DNA from: CAYNLK01 sp964398055
Lineage (GTDB): Bacteria; Chloroflexota; Anaerolineae; 4572-78; J111
NCBI GenBank assembly: GCA_964398055.1
Contig: CAYNLK010000005.1
Span: 1-64,000, forward strand
DNA length: 64,000 nt
Reading direction: 5' to 3'
Part shown: one piece after another, positions 16,738 to 25,381 of the stretch
Numbering within the stretch: the first letter of the stretch is position 1
How the letters are laid out: the number at the start of each line of letters is the position of its first letter
Notes under the pieces: generated by a model
Told to the model about the DNA's origin: nothing
Databases searched by the model: none
Seen by the model: the letters and a program-made list of their open reading frames with translations, nothing else
Position numbers and translations under genes: made by a program

Positions 16738-17592
16738 ATGATCCACCTGGTCGCCGACTCCACCGGTTACATTCCCGCCTTGCTCATCAAACAACTTCAC
16801 ATTTCGATTGTGCCATTGAAGGTGCAGTTTGGCCGGGAAAGTTACGCTGAATTTACCGGCCTAAGCCCTCAGGAATTTATCAGCAAATTAGCCGCCGCCA
16901 AAATTTTTCCCACAACCTCCCAGCCAACCAGCCGCGAGTTCCTGGCGGTCTACCAGCGCATCTTGGCCAGGCAGCCTGAGACGGAAATCTTAACCGTAAC
17001 AGTTAGCAGCAAATTAAGCGGCACCTACAACGCCGCCGTCGCCGCGGCCAAAGAACTCCCGGCCACCCCCATTACCGTTTTTGATAGTCTATCGGCCGCG
17101 CTCGGGGCCGGGGTGATGACCATCACCGCCGCCGAACTAGCCGCGCAAGGTCGGTCGATGGTTGACCTGCTGGTCCGGCTAAGCCAGATGCGACGGGAAA
17201 TGAACGTGGTGCTGATGGTAGACTCCCTGGAGTATCTCCGCCGCAGCGGCCGGTTGGGGGCGGCGGCGGCCTGGTGGGGCGCCCTCCTGCAAACAAAACC
17301 AATCCTAACCATAAACCAGGGCCAGATCGAGCTACTGGATCGAGTTCGGACTAAACAAAAAGCAATCAATCGTTTGGTGGCAGAGTTAGGGTCCCGCCTG
17401 GCAACGCCCAATCAACCGGTGCTGGCCGGGGTGATGCACCTGGCCGCCAACGCCGACATGGCCAGACTGGCTGAACTAATTCAAGCCCGCTTTAATGTCA
17501 CCCGCCTCTTCACGGCCGAATTTGGCCCGGTAATCGGAGCGCATCTGGGGCCGGGGGCGCTGGGGGTTGGCCTCTGTCCGGAGGCCGGTTGA
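16738..17592 (+). CDS. DegV-family fatty-acid-binding protein, copy 1
   Basis: The 284-residue protein has the two-domain DegV fold. Visible motifs are the N-terminal VADSTGYIP, the TTSQPT loop with the fatty-acid-contacting Thr-Ser, VSSKLSGTYNAAVAA, and VDSLEYLRRSGRLG. DegV (FakB-type) proteins hold a fatty acid for a DAK-type kinase (FakA); no kinase gene is in this window. The ATG directly abuts the TAG of the winged-helix gene, so the two are translated together. Confidence 0.9.
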   Translation: MIHLVADSTGYIPALLIKQLHISIVPLKVQFGRESYAEFTGLSPQEFISKLAAAKIFPTTSQPTSREFLAVYQRILARQPETEILTVTVSSKLSGTYNAAVAAAKELPATPITVFDSLSAALGAGVMTITAAELAAQGRSMVDLLVRLSQMRREMNVVLMVDSLEYLRRSGRLGAAAAWWGALLQTKPILTINQGQIELLDRVRTKQKAINRLVAELGSRLATPNQPVLAGVMHLAANADMARLAELIQARFNVTRLFTAEFGPVIGAHLGPGALGVGLCPEAG

Positions 17593-17625
17593 TCCCAACG
17601 GTTGAAGCACCAATCAGGATAGTTG

Positions 17626-18219
17626 ATGACGACTGATGAAGAAAACATAATCGATGAAAGCCAGCTCGTTGAGCAAGCCAAGGTTGATCCGGAGGCTTTT
17701 GGCCAGCTCTATGAGTTGCATGTCGAGAAAATCTACAACTACATCTACTACCGGGTCGGCAACCGGCACGACGCCGAGGATTTAACGGCCAAGGTTTTCT
17801 ACCGGGCCCTGAACCACATCCCCCGTTTCAAACACAAAGGCAAACCGTTTGCCGCCTGGCTGTATCGCATTGCCCACAACCTGGTAGCCAACTGGCACCG
17901 CGATCACAGCCGGCGTCAGGTGGTGGCTCTGGAAAACTCCAGCTTGCACAGCGACCCGCGGGAAACGCCCCACCACGCGGCCGAGCGCGTCGACGAGTCG
18001 GAGATTTTGCTGGCGGCCATCAAAAAGTTACCATCGGAGCGTCAAAAATTGTTGATGCTAAAATTTGCCGACCGTATGTCAAATGCCGAAATCGGCCGGA
18101 TTATGGGCCGGAGCGAGGGTGCAATCAAATCATTGTATCACCGCACCCTGGTATCCTTGAGGGAACTGTTGGCCGAGCACGAAAATCTGGTCAAGGAATT
18201 TGAAGAGGATAACGGCTAG
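17626..18219 (+). CDS. ECF-type RNA polymerase sigma factor
   Basis: The 197-residue protein has sigma region 2 (about 20-90; FGQLYELHVEKIYNYIYYRVGN, then RHDAEDLTAKVFYRAL) and region 4 (about 125-185; RQKLLMLKFADRMSNAEIGR helix-turn-helix). The ATG at 17626 was preferred to the TTG just before it. The stop TAG is followed at once by the ATG of a second DegV gene. A small membrane protein 58 bp after that DegV gene is a plausible anti-sigma factor. Confidence 0.9.
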   Translation: MTTDEENIIDESQLVEQAKVDPEAFGQLYELHVEKIYNYIYYRVGNRHDAEDLTAKVFYRALNHIPRFKHKGKPFAAWLYRIAHNLVANWHRDHSRRQVVALENSSLHSDPRETPHHAAERVDESEILLAAIKKLPSERQKLLMLKFADRMSNAEIGRIMGRSEGAIKSLYHRTLVSLRELLAEHENLVKEFEEDNG

Positions 18220-19101
18220 ATGCTCAAAATTGTAACTGATACGACCTGTAACCTGCCGCCAGCCTGGTTTAATCAATACCGGATCACCATTGTGCCGTTT
18301 AATATCCAGTTTGGCCTGGAGACCTTTCGCGAAGGGCTTGATATCAGCCCGACCACCTTTTACAATCGCATCCAAACGGAGCAAGCTCTGCCCACCACCT
18401 CGCAGCCGGCCATCGGTGATTTTATCGACACTTACCGGCAGCTCGCCGCCGACGGCAGCGAAATTATCTCGATCCATGTTACCAGCAAGCTGAGCGGGGC
18501 CTGGCAGGCGGCCGTTTTGGCCGCCCGGCAATTGCACGGCCAGGTCACCGTCCACGTGGTCGATAGCCTGACCGGTTCGGTGGGGCTGGGCTTGATGGTG
18601 CGGGAGGCGGCGCAATTGGCCCAGGCCGGTTGGGATGGGCCGAACCTGGTTCGCCACCTGGAGGACCGGCGCAATCAAATAAACGTTTTCATTATGCTCA
18701 AAGACCTGCGCTATGCTCGCATGAGCGGCCGGGTGGGGGCGCTACGCCATACATTGGCCGCGCTGCTAGACGTCAAGCCGATCATTGGGGTGGTCGAGGG
18801 CGCTCTGGTTCCCCTGGAGCGGGTGCGGGGTCAGAAAAAGGGCTTTGCCCGGATGGTAGAACTGGCCACCGCGGCGGTCGAGCAGAGGCCGGTCTATGTC
18901 GGCATGACCCACGCCCTGGCCCCAACCGAGGCCGAACAACTCCTGACCGAGCTGCAGAGCCGCTTGAATTGCCGGGAAACCTTCCTGACCGAGCTGGCCC
19001 TGTCGCTGGCGGTTCACTTTGGCCCCGGCACGGTCGGCTTTGCTACCTACCCTGTAGACGCCTCCCCCGCGGAGGCCGCGCCGGTGGGCCGTATCCTCTG
19101 A
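18220..19101 (+). CDS. DegV-family fatty-acid-binding protein, copy 2
   Basis: The 293-residue paralog of the protein at 16738 has the motifs VTDTTCNLP, TTSQPAIGDF, VTSKLSGAWQAAVLAA and KDLRYARMSGRVGALR. It is coupled to the sigma factor gene without any gap. The two copies in neighbouring coupled pairs each have a transcription regulator as partner, which suggests lipid-responsive regulation, but this is inference. A FabH gene downstream fits a lipid context. Confidence 0.9.
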   Translation: MLKIVTDTTCNLPPAWFNQYRITIVPFNIQFGLETFREGLDISPTTFYNRIQTEQALPTTSQPAIGDFIDTYRQLAADGSEIISIHVTSKLSGAWQAAVLAARQLHGQVTVHVVDSLTGSVGLGLMVREAAQLAQAGWDGPNLVRHLEDRRNQINVFIMLKDLRYARMSGRVGALRHTLAALLDVKPIIGVVEGALVPLERVRGQKKGFARMVELATAAVEQRPVYVGMTHALAPTEAEQLLTELQSRLNCRETFLTELALSLAVHFGPGTVGFATYPVDASPAEAAPVGRIL

Positions 19102-19159
19102 AATAGTTTGGGGTTATTAGGGTTGAAAATGAACATTAAAACTATTGTGAGACGTCGCC

Positions 19160-19510
19160 ATGAATGGGAAAAAACTCAAAGAAATTCTGGCCTCACACGC
19201 CGATCAGTTGATTCAGAGTCGGGCTGACGCTGAGCCGCCTTATGGGCCAACCGAAGCTGACACCGAACTGAGTTCACTGCTGGGTGTAGCCGAACGAATC
19301 AAATCTGCCCTGACGCCGGTAACCCCAACTCGCCGCTTTGAAACCGATCTCAAGCGTCAGCTACTGACCATGGCCCATCTACACCAGGCGGAAGGTTACA
19401 AACCACCCAATCCGGCGCGAGATTTATTAGTCCTTATGGCCATTATTGGCTTTTTTCTATCCCTGACCGGGGTACTGCTGGCCCTGAAATTGCGGGGCCA
19501 GGGCATCTAA
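19160..19510 (+). CDS. Small single-span membrane protein, possible anti-sigma factor
   Basis: The 116-residue protein has a soluble, mostly helical N-terminal part (1-90) with TRRFETDLKRQLL and one membrane span near the C-terminus (about 90-110; LLVLMAIIGFFLSLTG). No zinc-binding anti-sigma motif (HxxxCxxC) is present. Position two genes after a sigma factor and the size and topology make an anti-sigma role likely but unproven. Confidence 0.6.
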   Translation: MNGKKLKEILASHADQLIQSRADAEPPYGPTEADTELSSLLGVAERIKSALTPVTPTRRFETDLKRQLLTMAHLHQAEGYKPPNPARDLLVLMAIIGFFLSLTGVLLALKLRGQGI

Positions 19511-19535
19511 ACCCCAGCCAGGTTAGGAGGGAATT

Positions 19536-20570
19536 ATGCCGCTACGCTATAGCCAAATCAGTGGTTGGGGCAAGTATGTCCCGGAAAAAGTGATCACCAA
19601 CTTTGATTTGGAGAAGACGTTAGATACCAGCAACGAATGGATTGTTCAGCGGACCGGCATCAAAGAGCGTCACGTGGCTGCCAACAATGAGACCACCGCC
19701 ACAATGGCCGTCGCCGCGGCCCAACAGGCGTTGGCGGTGGCCGGTCTTACCCCGGCTGAGCTAGACCTGATTATTGCCTCAACGTCCACCCCCGATTATT
19801 TTATGCCAGCGGTGTCGAGCACCATCCAGGCGATGCTGGGGGCCGATTGCCCGGCCTTTACCCTCTCCACGGGCTGCACCGCCTTTGTCTACGGCCTGGT
19901 TACGGCCCACCAATTCATCGCCACCGGCGCGTTCGATAATATTCTGGTCATCGGGGTCGAGCTGGTCAGCCGCTTTGTCGATTGGACCGACCGCAACACC
20001 TGCGTGCTGTTTGGCGATGGGGCCGGCGCGGTCGTGGTCACACCCAGCGCCGAACAGTGCGGTGTACTGGCCTTTGATCTGGGGTCGGATGGGGAAAAGG
20101 GGATGGTGCTGAGGATGGAAGGAGGCGGCTCGGCCTACCCGTTCAGCTACGAAGTGCTGGAACGAAAGCAAAACTACCTGCAAATGGACGGCCAGGCCGT
20201 CTTCAAATTCGCCACCCGCATCTTGCCCCAATCCACCAAAACCCTGTTGGAGCAGGCTCATTTGTCCATAGCGGATATCGACCTGTTGATCCCCCATCAG
20301 GCCAACAGCCGCATCATCGAGTTGGCTATCCGCAGTCTGGGTATTGACGCCGGCAAAGTTTTTGTGAATCTCGAAAAATATGGCAACACCTCAGCCGCGT
20401 CCGTTCCGCTGGCGTTGGTTGAGGCAGTGGAAGAGGGTCGAGTGAAAGCCGGCGACAAGCTGGCCCTGGTCAGCTTTGGGGCCGGCCTTACCTGGGCCAG
20501 CGCCCTGGTGGAGTGGGGCGCCAGTCCGACCGGTAACGGGCAGGGGAATGGGGCGACCGCCAACGGCTGA
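19536..20570 (+). CDS. fabH: Beta-ketoacyl-ACP synthase III
   Basis: The 344-residue enzyme starts fatty acid synthesis by condensing acetyl-CoA (or a branched primer) with malonyl-ACP. The triad is Cys in STGCTAFVYGL, His in LLIPHQANSRII and Asn in GNTSAASVPLAL. The N-terminus ISGWGKYVPEKVITN is typical. There is an extra Gly/Asn-rich tail of about 15 residues. AGGAGGG precedes the ATG. It follows the sigma–DegV–membrane protein genes with 25 bp spacing. Confidence 0.94.
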   Translation: MPLRYSQISGWGKYVPEKVITNFDLEKTLDTSNEWIVQRTGIKERHVAANNETTATMAVAAAQQALAVAGLTPAELDLIIASTSTPDYFMPAVSSTIQAMLGADCPAFTLSTGCTAFVYGLVTAHQFIATGAFDNILVIGVELVSRFVDWTDRNTCVLFGDGAGAVVVTPSAEQCGVLAFDLGSDGEKGMVLRMEGGGSAYPFSYEVLERKQNYLQMDGQAVFKFATRILPQSTKTLLEQAHLSIADIDLLIPHQANSRIIELAIRSLGIDAGKVFVNLEKYGNTSAASVPLALVEAVEEGRVKAGDKLALVSFGAGLTWASALVEWGASPTGNGQGNGATANG

Positions 20571-20606
20571 CCGACGACCGCCGCGGAATGGTAATCGTAT
20601 TCTTTT

Positions 20607-20648
20607 CGGTGGTCGGCGATCTGCGGTCCGTTGTCAGCGGTCTGCCCA
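20607..20648 (-). repeat. Heptad array covering the pepA stop codon
   Basis: Six 7-bp units (CGGTGGT, CGGCGAT, CTGCGGT on the plus strand). The pepA stop TGA (minus, 20636-20634) lies in the array. A partly complementary run CCGACGACCGCCG directly follows the fabH stop at 20570, so the region between the convergent genes can fold back. Confidence 0.75.
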
Positions 20649-22154
20649 ACTCCGCAAAAATTCAACCAACGTCCGTACCATAATGCCGGTTGCGCCAGTG
20701 GTCAGATAACTGCGGGGCGTTTGTTCCGGGCTGTTGCTGTAAAACTCACCGCCGGCAATATCCAGGTGCGCCCACGGCCATTCACCCACAAAGTGGGCCA
20801 GGAAGCGCGCCCCGGTCACCGGGCTGGCGGCGCGACCGGCGGAATTCTTGATGTCGGCTACCTGGCTCTTCAATTGGCGGTCATACGCCTTATCCAACGG
20901 CAGCCGCCACAGCGGCTCACCCACCTTTTGGCCCGCCGCCAGCAGCGCCTCACTCAGGTCGTCAGCCGTGCAGAACAGGCCGCTGGTACGCTCGCCCAGG
21001 GCAACGACCTTACCGCCGGTCAACGTGGCAATATCGATCACCGCAGCCGGCTCGAATGTGTCGGCATAGCAGAGCGCGTCGGCCAGAATCAGGCGACCTT
21101 CGGCGTCGGTGTTGTTCACCTCGATGCTAACCCCGTTTTTGGCAATGACCACATCGCCCGGTTTGTAAGCAGTGGCGCTGACCAGATTCTCCACCAGGGG
21201 GATCAAGCCGATCACCGGCTGCGGCAACTTCAGCAGAGCAATGGCTCGCATAGCCGCAATCACGGCTGCCGCGCCGGTCATATCCCCTTTCATGCTCTCC
21301 ATGCTGGCGGCCGGCTTCAGCGAGTAGCCGCCGGTGTCAAAGGCCACTCCCTTGCCGACCAGCACCACCGGCTGGCCCGCAGCGGGCCGGTATTCCATCA
21401 CCACCAGGCTGGCCGGCCGGGCCGCGCCCTGGTTAACGGCCAGCAGCGCCCCCATACCCTCCTGCCGCAACTGGGTCTCGTCCAGGATGGTGCAGGCCAG
21501 GCCGGCTTCGGCACCCATGGCCCGGGCCGTCTCGGCAATGGCCGCGGGCGAAGCCACATTGCTCGGCTGGTTGCCCAGAGTCCGGGCCAGGTAAACGCTT
21601 TCAGCAATAATCCGCCCGCACCGTACCCCCGCCTCGATCTGCTCGATCTTGCCTGGGTCAAACTCCACCACCATCAGCGAGTCGACCTGGCCGTTCTCGT
21701 CATCTTCATCTTTCTTGGAACGGGGCGCGTCATATTTGTACAGAGCCAGCAAGCTGCCTTCGACCACAGCCTGGGCTGCCTCGGCCAAATCCAGGCCGCC
21801 GCTGCCGCCGCCGTGGACAATGGTCGCCACGGTGGCGGCCCCAACTTTTTGAGCCTGTTTGATGGCCGCGCCGGCGGCCTCCCGGGCCGCTTCCAGATCA
21901 AATTCAGCCGCCTGGCCCAGCCCAACCACAATCACCCGCCGGGCCGGGATGGCCCCCCGCGGATAGAGCACCACCGTCTGGCCCAATTTACCCTTGAGAT
22001 CGCCGGCCTCGATCAGCTCGGTAATGGCGCCATTGAGAGCCTTGTTGACCACGCCGGTAGCGCCGGCCGGTTGGGTAACCCCCTGAAACAGATTGACGAT
22101 AATTGCCTCAGCCTCTACGGCCTGAATCCCACCTTGCTGAACAGTAACTTTCAT
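20634..22154 (-). CDS. pepA: Leucyl aminopeptidase (M17)
   Basis: The 506-residue two-domain M17 enzyme removes N-terminal residues from peptides in the cytoplasm. The metal- and substrate-binding motifs are all present: VGKGVAFDTGGYSLKP, the downstream MKGDMTGAAAVI and NTDAEGRLILADAL, with the catalytic Lys and Arg. The N-terminal domain (1-170) is the usual macro-like fold. GGAG precedes the ATG at 22154. Confidence 0.95.
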   Translation of the reverse strand: MKVTVQQGGIQAVEAEAIIVNLFQGVTQPAGATGVVNKALNGAITELIEAGDLKGKLGQTVVLYPRGAIPARRVIVVGLGQAAEFDLEAAREAAGAAIKQAQKVGAATVATIVHGGGSGGLDLAEAAQAVVEGSLLALYKYDAPRSKKDEDDENGQVDSLMVVEFDPGKIEQIEAGVRCGRIIAESVYLARTLGNQPSNVASPAAIAETARAMGAEAGLACTILDETQLRQEGMGALLAVNQGAARPASLVVMEYRPAAGQPVVLVGKGVAFDTGGYSLKPAASMESMKGDMTGAAAVIAAMRAIALLKLPQPVIGLIPLVENLVSATAYKPGDVVIAKNGVSIEVNNTDAEGRLILADALCYADTFEPAAVIDIATLTGGKVVALGERTSGLFCTADDLSEALLAAGQKVGEPLWRLPLDKAYDRQLKSQVADIKNSAGRAASPVTGARFLAHFVGEWPWAHLDIAGGEFYSNSPEQTPRSYLTTGATGIMVRTLVEFLRSWADR

Positions 22155-22221
22155 GAATATTTCTCCGTAATAGATTGATTAGTTGTTTTTCAATTTGGTG
22201 AGCATAGACCTTTTCGGTCCA

Positions 22222-22321
22222 GGTGACCGCTGATGGCCGACCGCAAACCGCAGCAGGGTGCAGTGTTGCCTCCAAGTCGCCTGACGGCGGTCGGTGGTCA
22301 TCGGTCGGCGGTCCGCAGTCA
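22222..22321 (-). repeat. Heptad array and complementary arm after the uracil-DNA glycosylase stop
   Basis: Reading the minus strand from the TGA at 22321-22319, units such as CGGACCG, CCGACCG and ATGACCA run to about 22275. A complementary arm (GCGGTTTGCGGTCGGCC, minus) lies at 22255-22230. It fills the space between the stop and pepA's upstream region. Confidence 0.75.
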
Positions 22322-22963
22322 GCAGAAAGCCGCCTTCAATTCCCGCAATTGGGCCAGCGCCGTTTCGACTCTGGTCCGATTCTCCGGCCGGTTGAGCCAA
22401 CGACTGACACCGGAGGGGTGGGGCAGCGGCACAATGGCCAGCCCAGCCCGCTCAAACACCTGGCCGATGAAGGATTCCAGCGGTTGACCTTTGAGTTCGG
22501 GCAAAAACCACTCGATGGCGACCCGGCCAATCGGCAGGATGATTTTGGGCCGGACAATGGCCAACTCCTGCTCCAACCAGGGCCGGCACAAAGCCCGCTC
22601 GGCCGCGGTGGGGAGGCGATCCCCCCGGCCATTTTGGCTGGGACCGGGGTAACATTTGGTAATGGCCGACAGGTAATGGGTGGCTCGAAACTCCGCTTCC
22701 GACCAGCCGGCCTGCTCCAGCCAGGCCCACAACAGCGACCGCCGCTTACCCCGGCGCAGTCCAAACGGCCGGCCGGCCTGGCCGGTCTCCACCTTGGCCG
22801 GAGCCTGGCCAACCACCATCACCCTGGCGCTGGCCGGCCCGCTAAAAACCGGCCGGATGCCGATGAAGTAACCTGCCTCGGCGCAGCGCCGGCACGCCCT
22901 CAAGCGGCCGTGCAGTACATCCAGTTGAGCCTGAGGCTTAGCAATATCGCCAACATGCTCCAC
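22319..22963 (-). CDS. Uracil-DNA glycosylase family protein (family 4-like, Fe-S)
   Basis: The 214-residue protein has motif A VVGQAPAKVETGQAGRPF and motif B LPHPSGVSRWLN. Four cysteines lie in family-4 positions: CRRC near residue 24, KCYPG, and LCRPWLEQEL, the usual ligands of a 4Fe-4S cluster. It would excise uracil from DNA. The HPSG motif differs from HPSPLNR of typical family 4, so specificity is uncertain. The GTG start lies in the last unit of a heptad array that also contains the OsmC stop. Confidence 0.82.
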   Translation of the reverse strand: MEHVGDIAKPQAQLDVLHGRLRACRRCAEAGYFIGIRPVFSGPASARVMVVGQAPAKVETGQAGRPFGLRRGKRRSLLWAWLEQAGWSEAEFRATHYLSAITKCYPGPSQNGRGDRLPTAAERALCRPWLEQELAIVRPKIILPIGRVAIEWFLPELKGQPLESFIGQVFERAGLAIVPLPHPSGVSRWLNRPENRTRVETALAQLRELKAAFC

Positions 22964-22992
22964 GCTCTTCGCTCCACGCTCTCCGCTCTACG
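22958..22992 (-). repeat. Heptad array spanning the OsmC stop and the glycosylase start
   Basis: Five units (CTCCACG, CTCTTCG, CTCCACG, CTCTCCG, CTCTACG on the plus strand) make up the whole 24-bp gap. The OsmC TAG (22990-22988, minus) is in the first unit and the glycosylase GTG (22963-22961) in the last. Confidence 0.85.
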
Positions 22993-23410
22993 TCTGATTC
23001 GCAGCCTCGATCTTAAACGACGTCTTGATCTCGACGTTCGTCTTCAAGGTTTGGCCGACCACACAATATTTCTCTTCCGACAATTGGATAGCCCGTTCAA
23101 CCGCATCAGGGTCGAGGTCTTCGCCTTTGATAATGAAGTGCAACTGAATTTTATAGTATGGCTTGGGATAGTCGTCGGGCTGGTGGCCGATGACCATCAC
23201 TTCCACATCGGCAATCTTTTGGCGCTTCTTTTGCAGGATACTGACCACGTCCATACCGGTGCAGCCGGCCAGACCGAGCAGCATCAATTGCGAAGGCGAG
23301 GCATCGCGGCCGCCCCGGCCGCTCATCTTGATCTGATTACCGCGGGTATCGGTACCAACGTAGTCCAACGCCTCACCGGTCCATTTGGCGGATACTTGAA
23401 TGGTTCCCAT
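22988..23410 (-). CDS. OsmC-family peroxiredoxin-like protein
   Basis: The 140-residue protein is a single OsmC/Ohr-type domain that reduces organic or lipid hydroperoxides using two cysteines, seen here in LLGLAGCTGMDVV and EEKYCVVGQTL. It belongs to the YhfA-like subgroup with RGGRDASPSQLML. AAGGAG precedes the ATG. It is upstream of the uracil-DNA glycosylase on the same strand, consistent with damage defence. Confidence 0.9.
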   Translation of the reverse strand: MGTIQVSAKWTGEALDYVGTDTRGNQIKMSGRGGRDASPSQLMLLGLAGCTGMDVVSILQKKRQKIADVEVMVIGHQPDDYPKPYYKIQLHFIIKGEDLDPDAVERAIQLSEEKYCVVGQTLKTNVEIKTSFKIEAANQT

Positions 23411-23524
23411 TGCTGTTCTCCTTTTCGTGATTAGGTTTGTGATTTCTTGGGCAAAACCAGGTGGAATTATAACAAGAGAGAGGAGTTTAGGCTATCTGGA
23501 TAGGCCGGAAGATGGAAAAATCCC

Positions 23525-23553
23525 TTGATTTTGGCCCAAGAAAAACGTATAAT
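23525..23553 (+). promoter_or_regulatory. Sigma-70-type promoter
   Basis: TTGATT (23525-23530), 17-bp spacer and TATAAT (23548-23553), 35 bp before the start of the Cys-rich protein gene. Confidence 0.75.
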
Positions 23554-23587
23554 AATTGGGTACATCTATAAGCAAAGGAAATAGTTC

Positions 23588-24304
23588 TTGGCGGAGATCG
23601 AACTACTCGACACCTGGACGCCGTCATCAGGCCGATTAGATACAACCGAAAACTGGTACGTTGAACCTTTTACTAAAAGAAACGGCTGCAAGGTTCCCGG
23701 TCAGTGTGGCGGGGATTGCAATTGCGGCTGCCCGTACAATACGATGACCGAAACGGAACGGCTGCCGCTCATTGAAACGATTGCCCAAATATTTCCCAAT
23801 GAATGGCTGGCTTTCATCATCTCGCCGGAAGAGGATGATGAATTTGAGCCATTGCACGGCAAATTGATCGCCCACAGCCCCAACCCCGATCCGGTTTACG
23901 ACGCCGTCGATACCGTCTTGTGGAATCAGCACGTGTACGTCTTTTTCAACGGCGATTTTGAGGCGCTCAAGGCCAGCTACGGCCCGCAGTGGGAACGCCA
24001 AGCGGAGCCGGTTGAGCGGAGCAGTTCCGGTCCGAGGCAGATGGAAGTTGGCGTCCCGGAATCGTTACCGGCTGACCTGGGCGAGTTGATCTACAGCGCG
24101 GTTGACCAATTATACGGCAGTTCGAACCTCAATGAAGCGATCCGTCGGCTGCGCCTGGCCCGGGTGCGGGCAGCCACAGCCGCAGACAATAAATTGATGG
24201 CGCTGTTAGACGGCGCGCTCGATCGAATAGAAGCGCCCTTACCCCAAATTGAAGAAGTCATCTGGTATCTGGAAGATGGGCTGGTTGACTTGGATGGGCT
24301 TTAA
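23588..24304 (+). CDS. Uncharacterised protein with an N-terminal cysteine cluster
   Basis: The 238-residue protein is not recognised. Its start is a TTG after AAAGGAA, supported by a good promoter 35 bp upstream. Residues 30-50 hold a dense cluster, GCKVPGQCGGDCNCGCPYN, with five cysteines that could bind metal. The middle (55-135) is acidic and mixed alpha/beta. The C-terminal 80 residues are helical and TPR-like (LNEAIRRLRLARVRAATA). No signal peptide or membrane span is seen. Confidence 0.65.
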   Translation: MAEIELLDTWTPSSGRLDTTENWYVEPFTKRNGCKVPGQCGGDCNCGCPYNTMTETERLPLIETIAQIFPNEWLAFIISPEEDDEFEPLHGKLIAHSPNPDPVYDAVDTVLWNQHVYVFFNGDFEALKASYGPQWERQAEPVERSSSGPRQMEVGVPESLPADLGELIYSAVDQLYGSSNLNEAIRRLRLARVRAATAADNKLMALLDGALDRIEAPLPQIEEVIWYLEDGLVDLDGL

Positions 24305-24586
24305 ACCGCAGTTCCTTAAAATTGATTGATGCCTCACAGGTATCACCACCCTATTTCAAAACCCTCTTAACCTTACAACAGGATTCTGAACCGGCTTGCA
24401 CCCTCAGCCTGAGTACGGTGAGCCTGGTCGAAGGGGACGACTTCTGCGGCGCGGTCAGCCCAGGACCAATTGGGGAAACCGAAGCCAAATTTCCGATTGT
24501 TCTGGAGGCGAAGTTTTATAGTAGCACTGGAGTACAGCAAACAACCGCAAAGTCTGGCAAAATAGTGATGACATCAAAAGGGGGTT
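24305..24586. repeat. Intergenic region with a widespread REP-like element
   Basis: The segment 24409-24436 contains CCTGAGTACGGTGAGCCTGG followed by TCGAAGG, a dispersed repeat core found in many bacterial genomes. A 91-codon open frame crosses this region but has no family resemblance, and the repeat makes up part of it, so I do not call it a gene. Confidence 0.6.
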
Positions 24587-25363
24587 ATGATGGATAACAT
24601 CTGCCGAATACGGTGGTTAGGCTGTGTTAATTATGGCCAGGCCGTTAAATTACAACAAAAGCTGATCGTCAAACGCGCCGCCAATGATATTCCCAACACC
24701 TTGTTGCTACTGGAGCATCCGCCAACCTATTCAGTTGGACTGGCCGGCCGGCGGGAGTTATTACTAACCAACCGGAGCGACCTGAGCCGGCAAGAGATTG
24801 CTTACTACGAGACAGACCGCAGCGGCTCGATCATCTACCATGGCCCGGGGCAACTGGCCGTTTATCCCATTTTGAATTTGCGGGATTTTGATTATAACTA
24901 TCATAGTTATGTCGAGGCGTTAGAAAGCGTCATCATTCGGGCTTTGCGTACTTTTAGAGTCCACGCTTTTCGCCAACCCGGCCAGCGAGGGGTGTGGGTG
25001 CTACCCCGACACGAACCCTATTTTGCCTCCACATGGCTGGAAACAGAGGACGAGGTGGCCAGAATCGCCCTGATCGGCGTCAGAGTAAGTGATCTCCAGG
25101 TGACCAGTTTTGGCTTCTATCTCAATGTAGCGCCTGACCTGCAATATTTTGACTCGATTATGCCCCGAGGACTCCGCAGTTGTAAAGTAACCTCATTGAA
25201 ACAGATTCTAAACAAACCGGTCAGAATTGGTGAGGTGATCAACCCTGTGATACAATCCTTCTGTGATTTTTTTCAGCTCGACCCTGTACCGGAGGAGCTA
25301 AAGTTGGCGACGGTCGTCAACCAGGCTGAACGATCACGTACAAAAAGTAATCCCCACCTATAA
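24587..25363 (+). CDS. lipB: LipB-like octanoyltransferase lacking the usual catalytic residues
   Basis: The 258-residue protein aligns with LipB, which moves octanoyl from ACP to lipoyl domains: LLLLEHPPTYSVGLAGRRE, YHGPGQLAVYPILNLRDF and VTSLKQIL are clear. But the catalytic Lys of the KIAxIG motif is Arg159 (ARIALIGVRV). The catalytic Cys of the PCG motif is Arg194 (IMPRGLRSC), and THGFALN reads TSFGFYLN. Cys199 lies five residues on and might substitute. It is 18 bp upstream of lipA. Either a non-canonical transferase or an inactive paralog; AAAAGGGGG precedes the ATG. Confidence 0.85.
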   Translation: MMDNICRIRWLGCVNYGQAVKLQQKLIVKRAANDIPNTLLLLEHPPTYSVGLAGRRELLLTNRSDLSRQEIAYYETDRSGSIIYHGPGQLAVYPILNLRDFDYNYHSYVEALESVIIRALRTFRVHAFRQPGQRGVWVLPRHEPYFASTWLETEDEVARIALIGVRVSDLQVTSFGFYLNVAPDLQYFDSIMPRGLRSCKVTSLKQILNKPVRIGEVINPVIQSFCDFFQLDPVPEELKLATVVNQAERSRTKSNPHL

Positions 25364-25381
25364 CCTCAAGGATCAGGTAAC

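Noticed and set aside
20631..22178. 515-codon open frame on the plus strand
   Set aside because: It is antisense to pepA, whose catalytic motifs are intact. The protein is Gln/His/Gly-rich without a family, the usual result of GC-rich antisense codons.
24322..24597. 91-codon open frame before lipB
   Set aside because: It contains a dispersed REP-like core, overlaps the lipB start and has no family resemblance.
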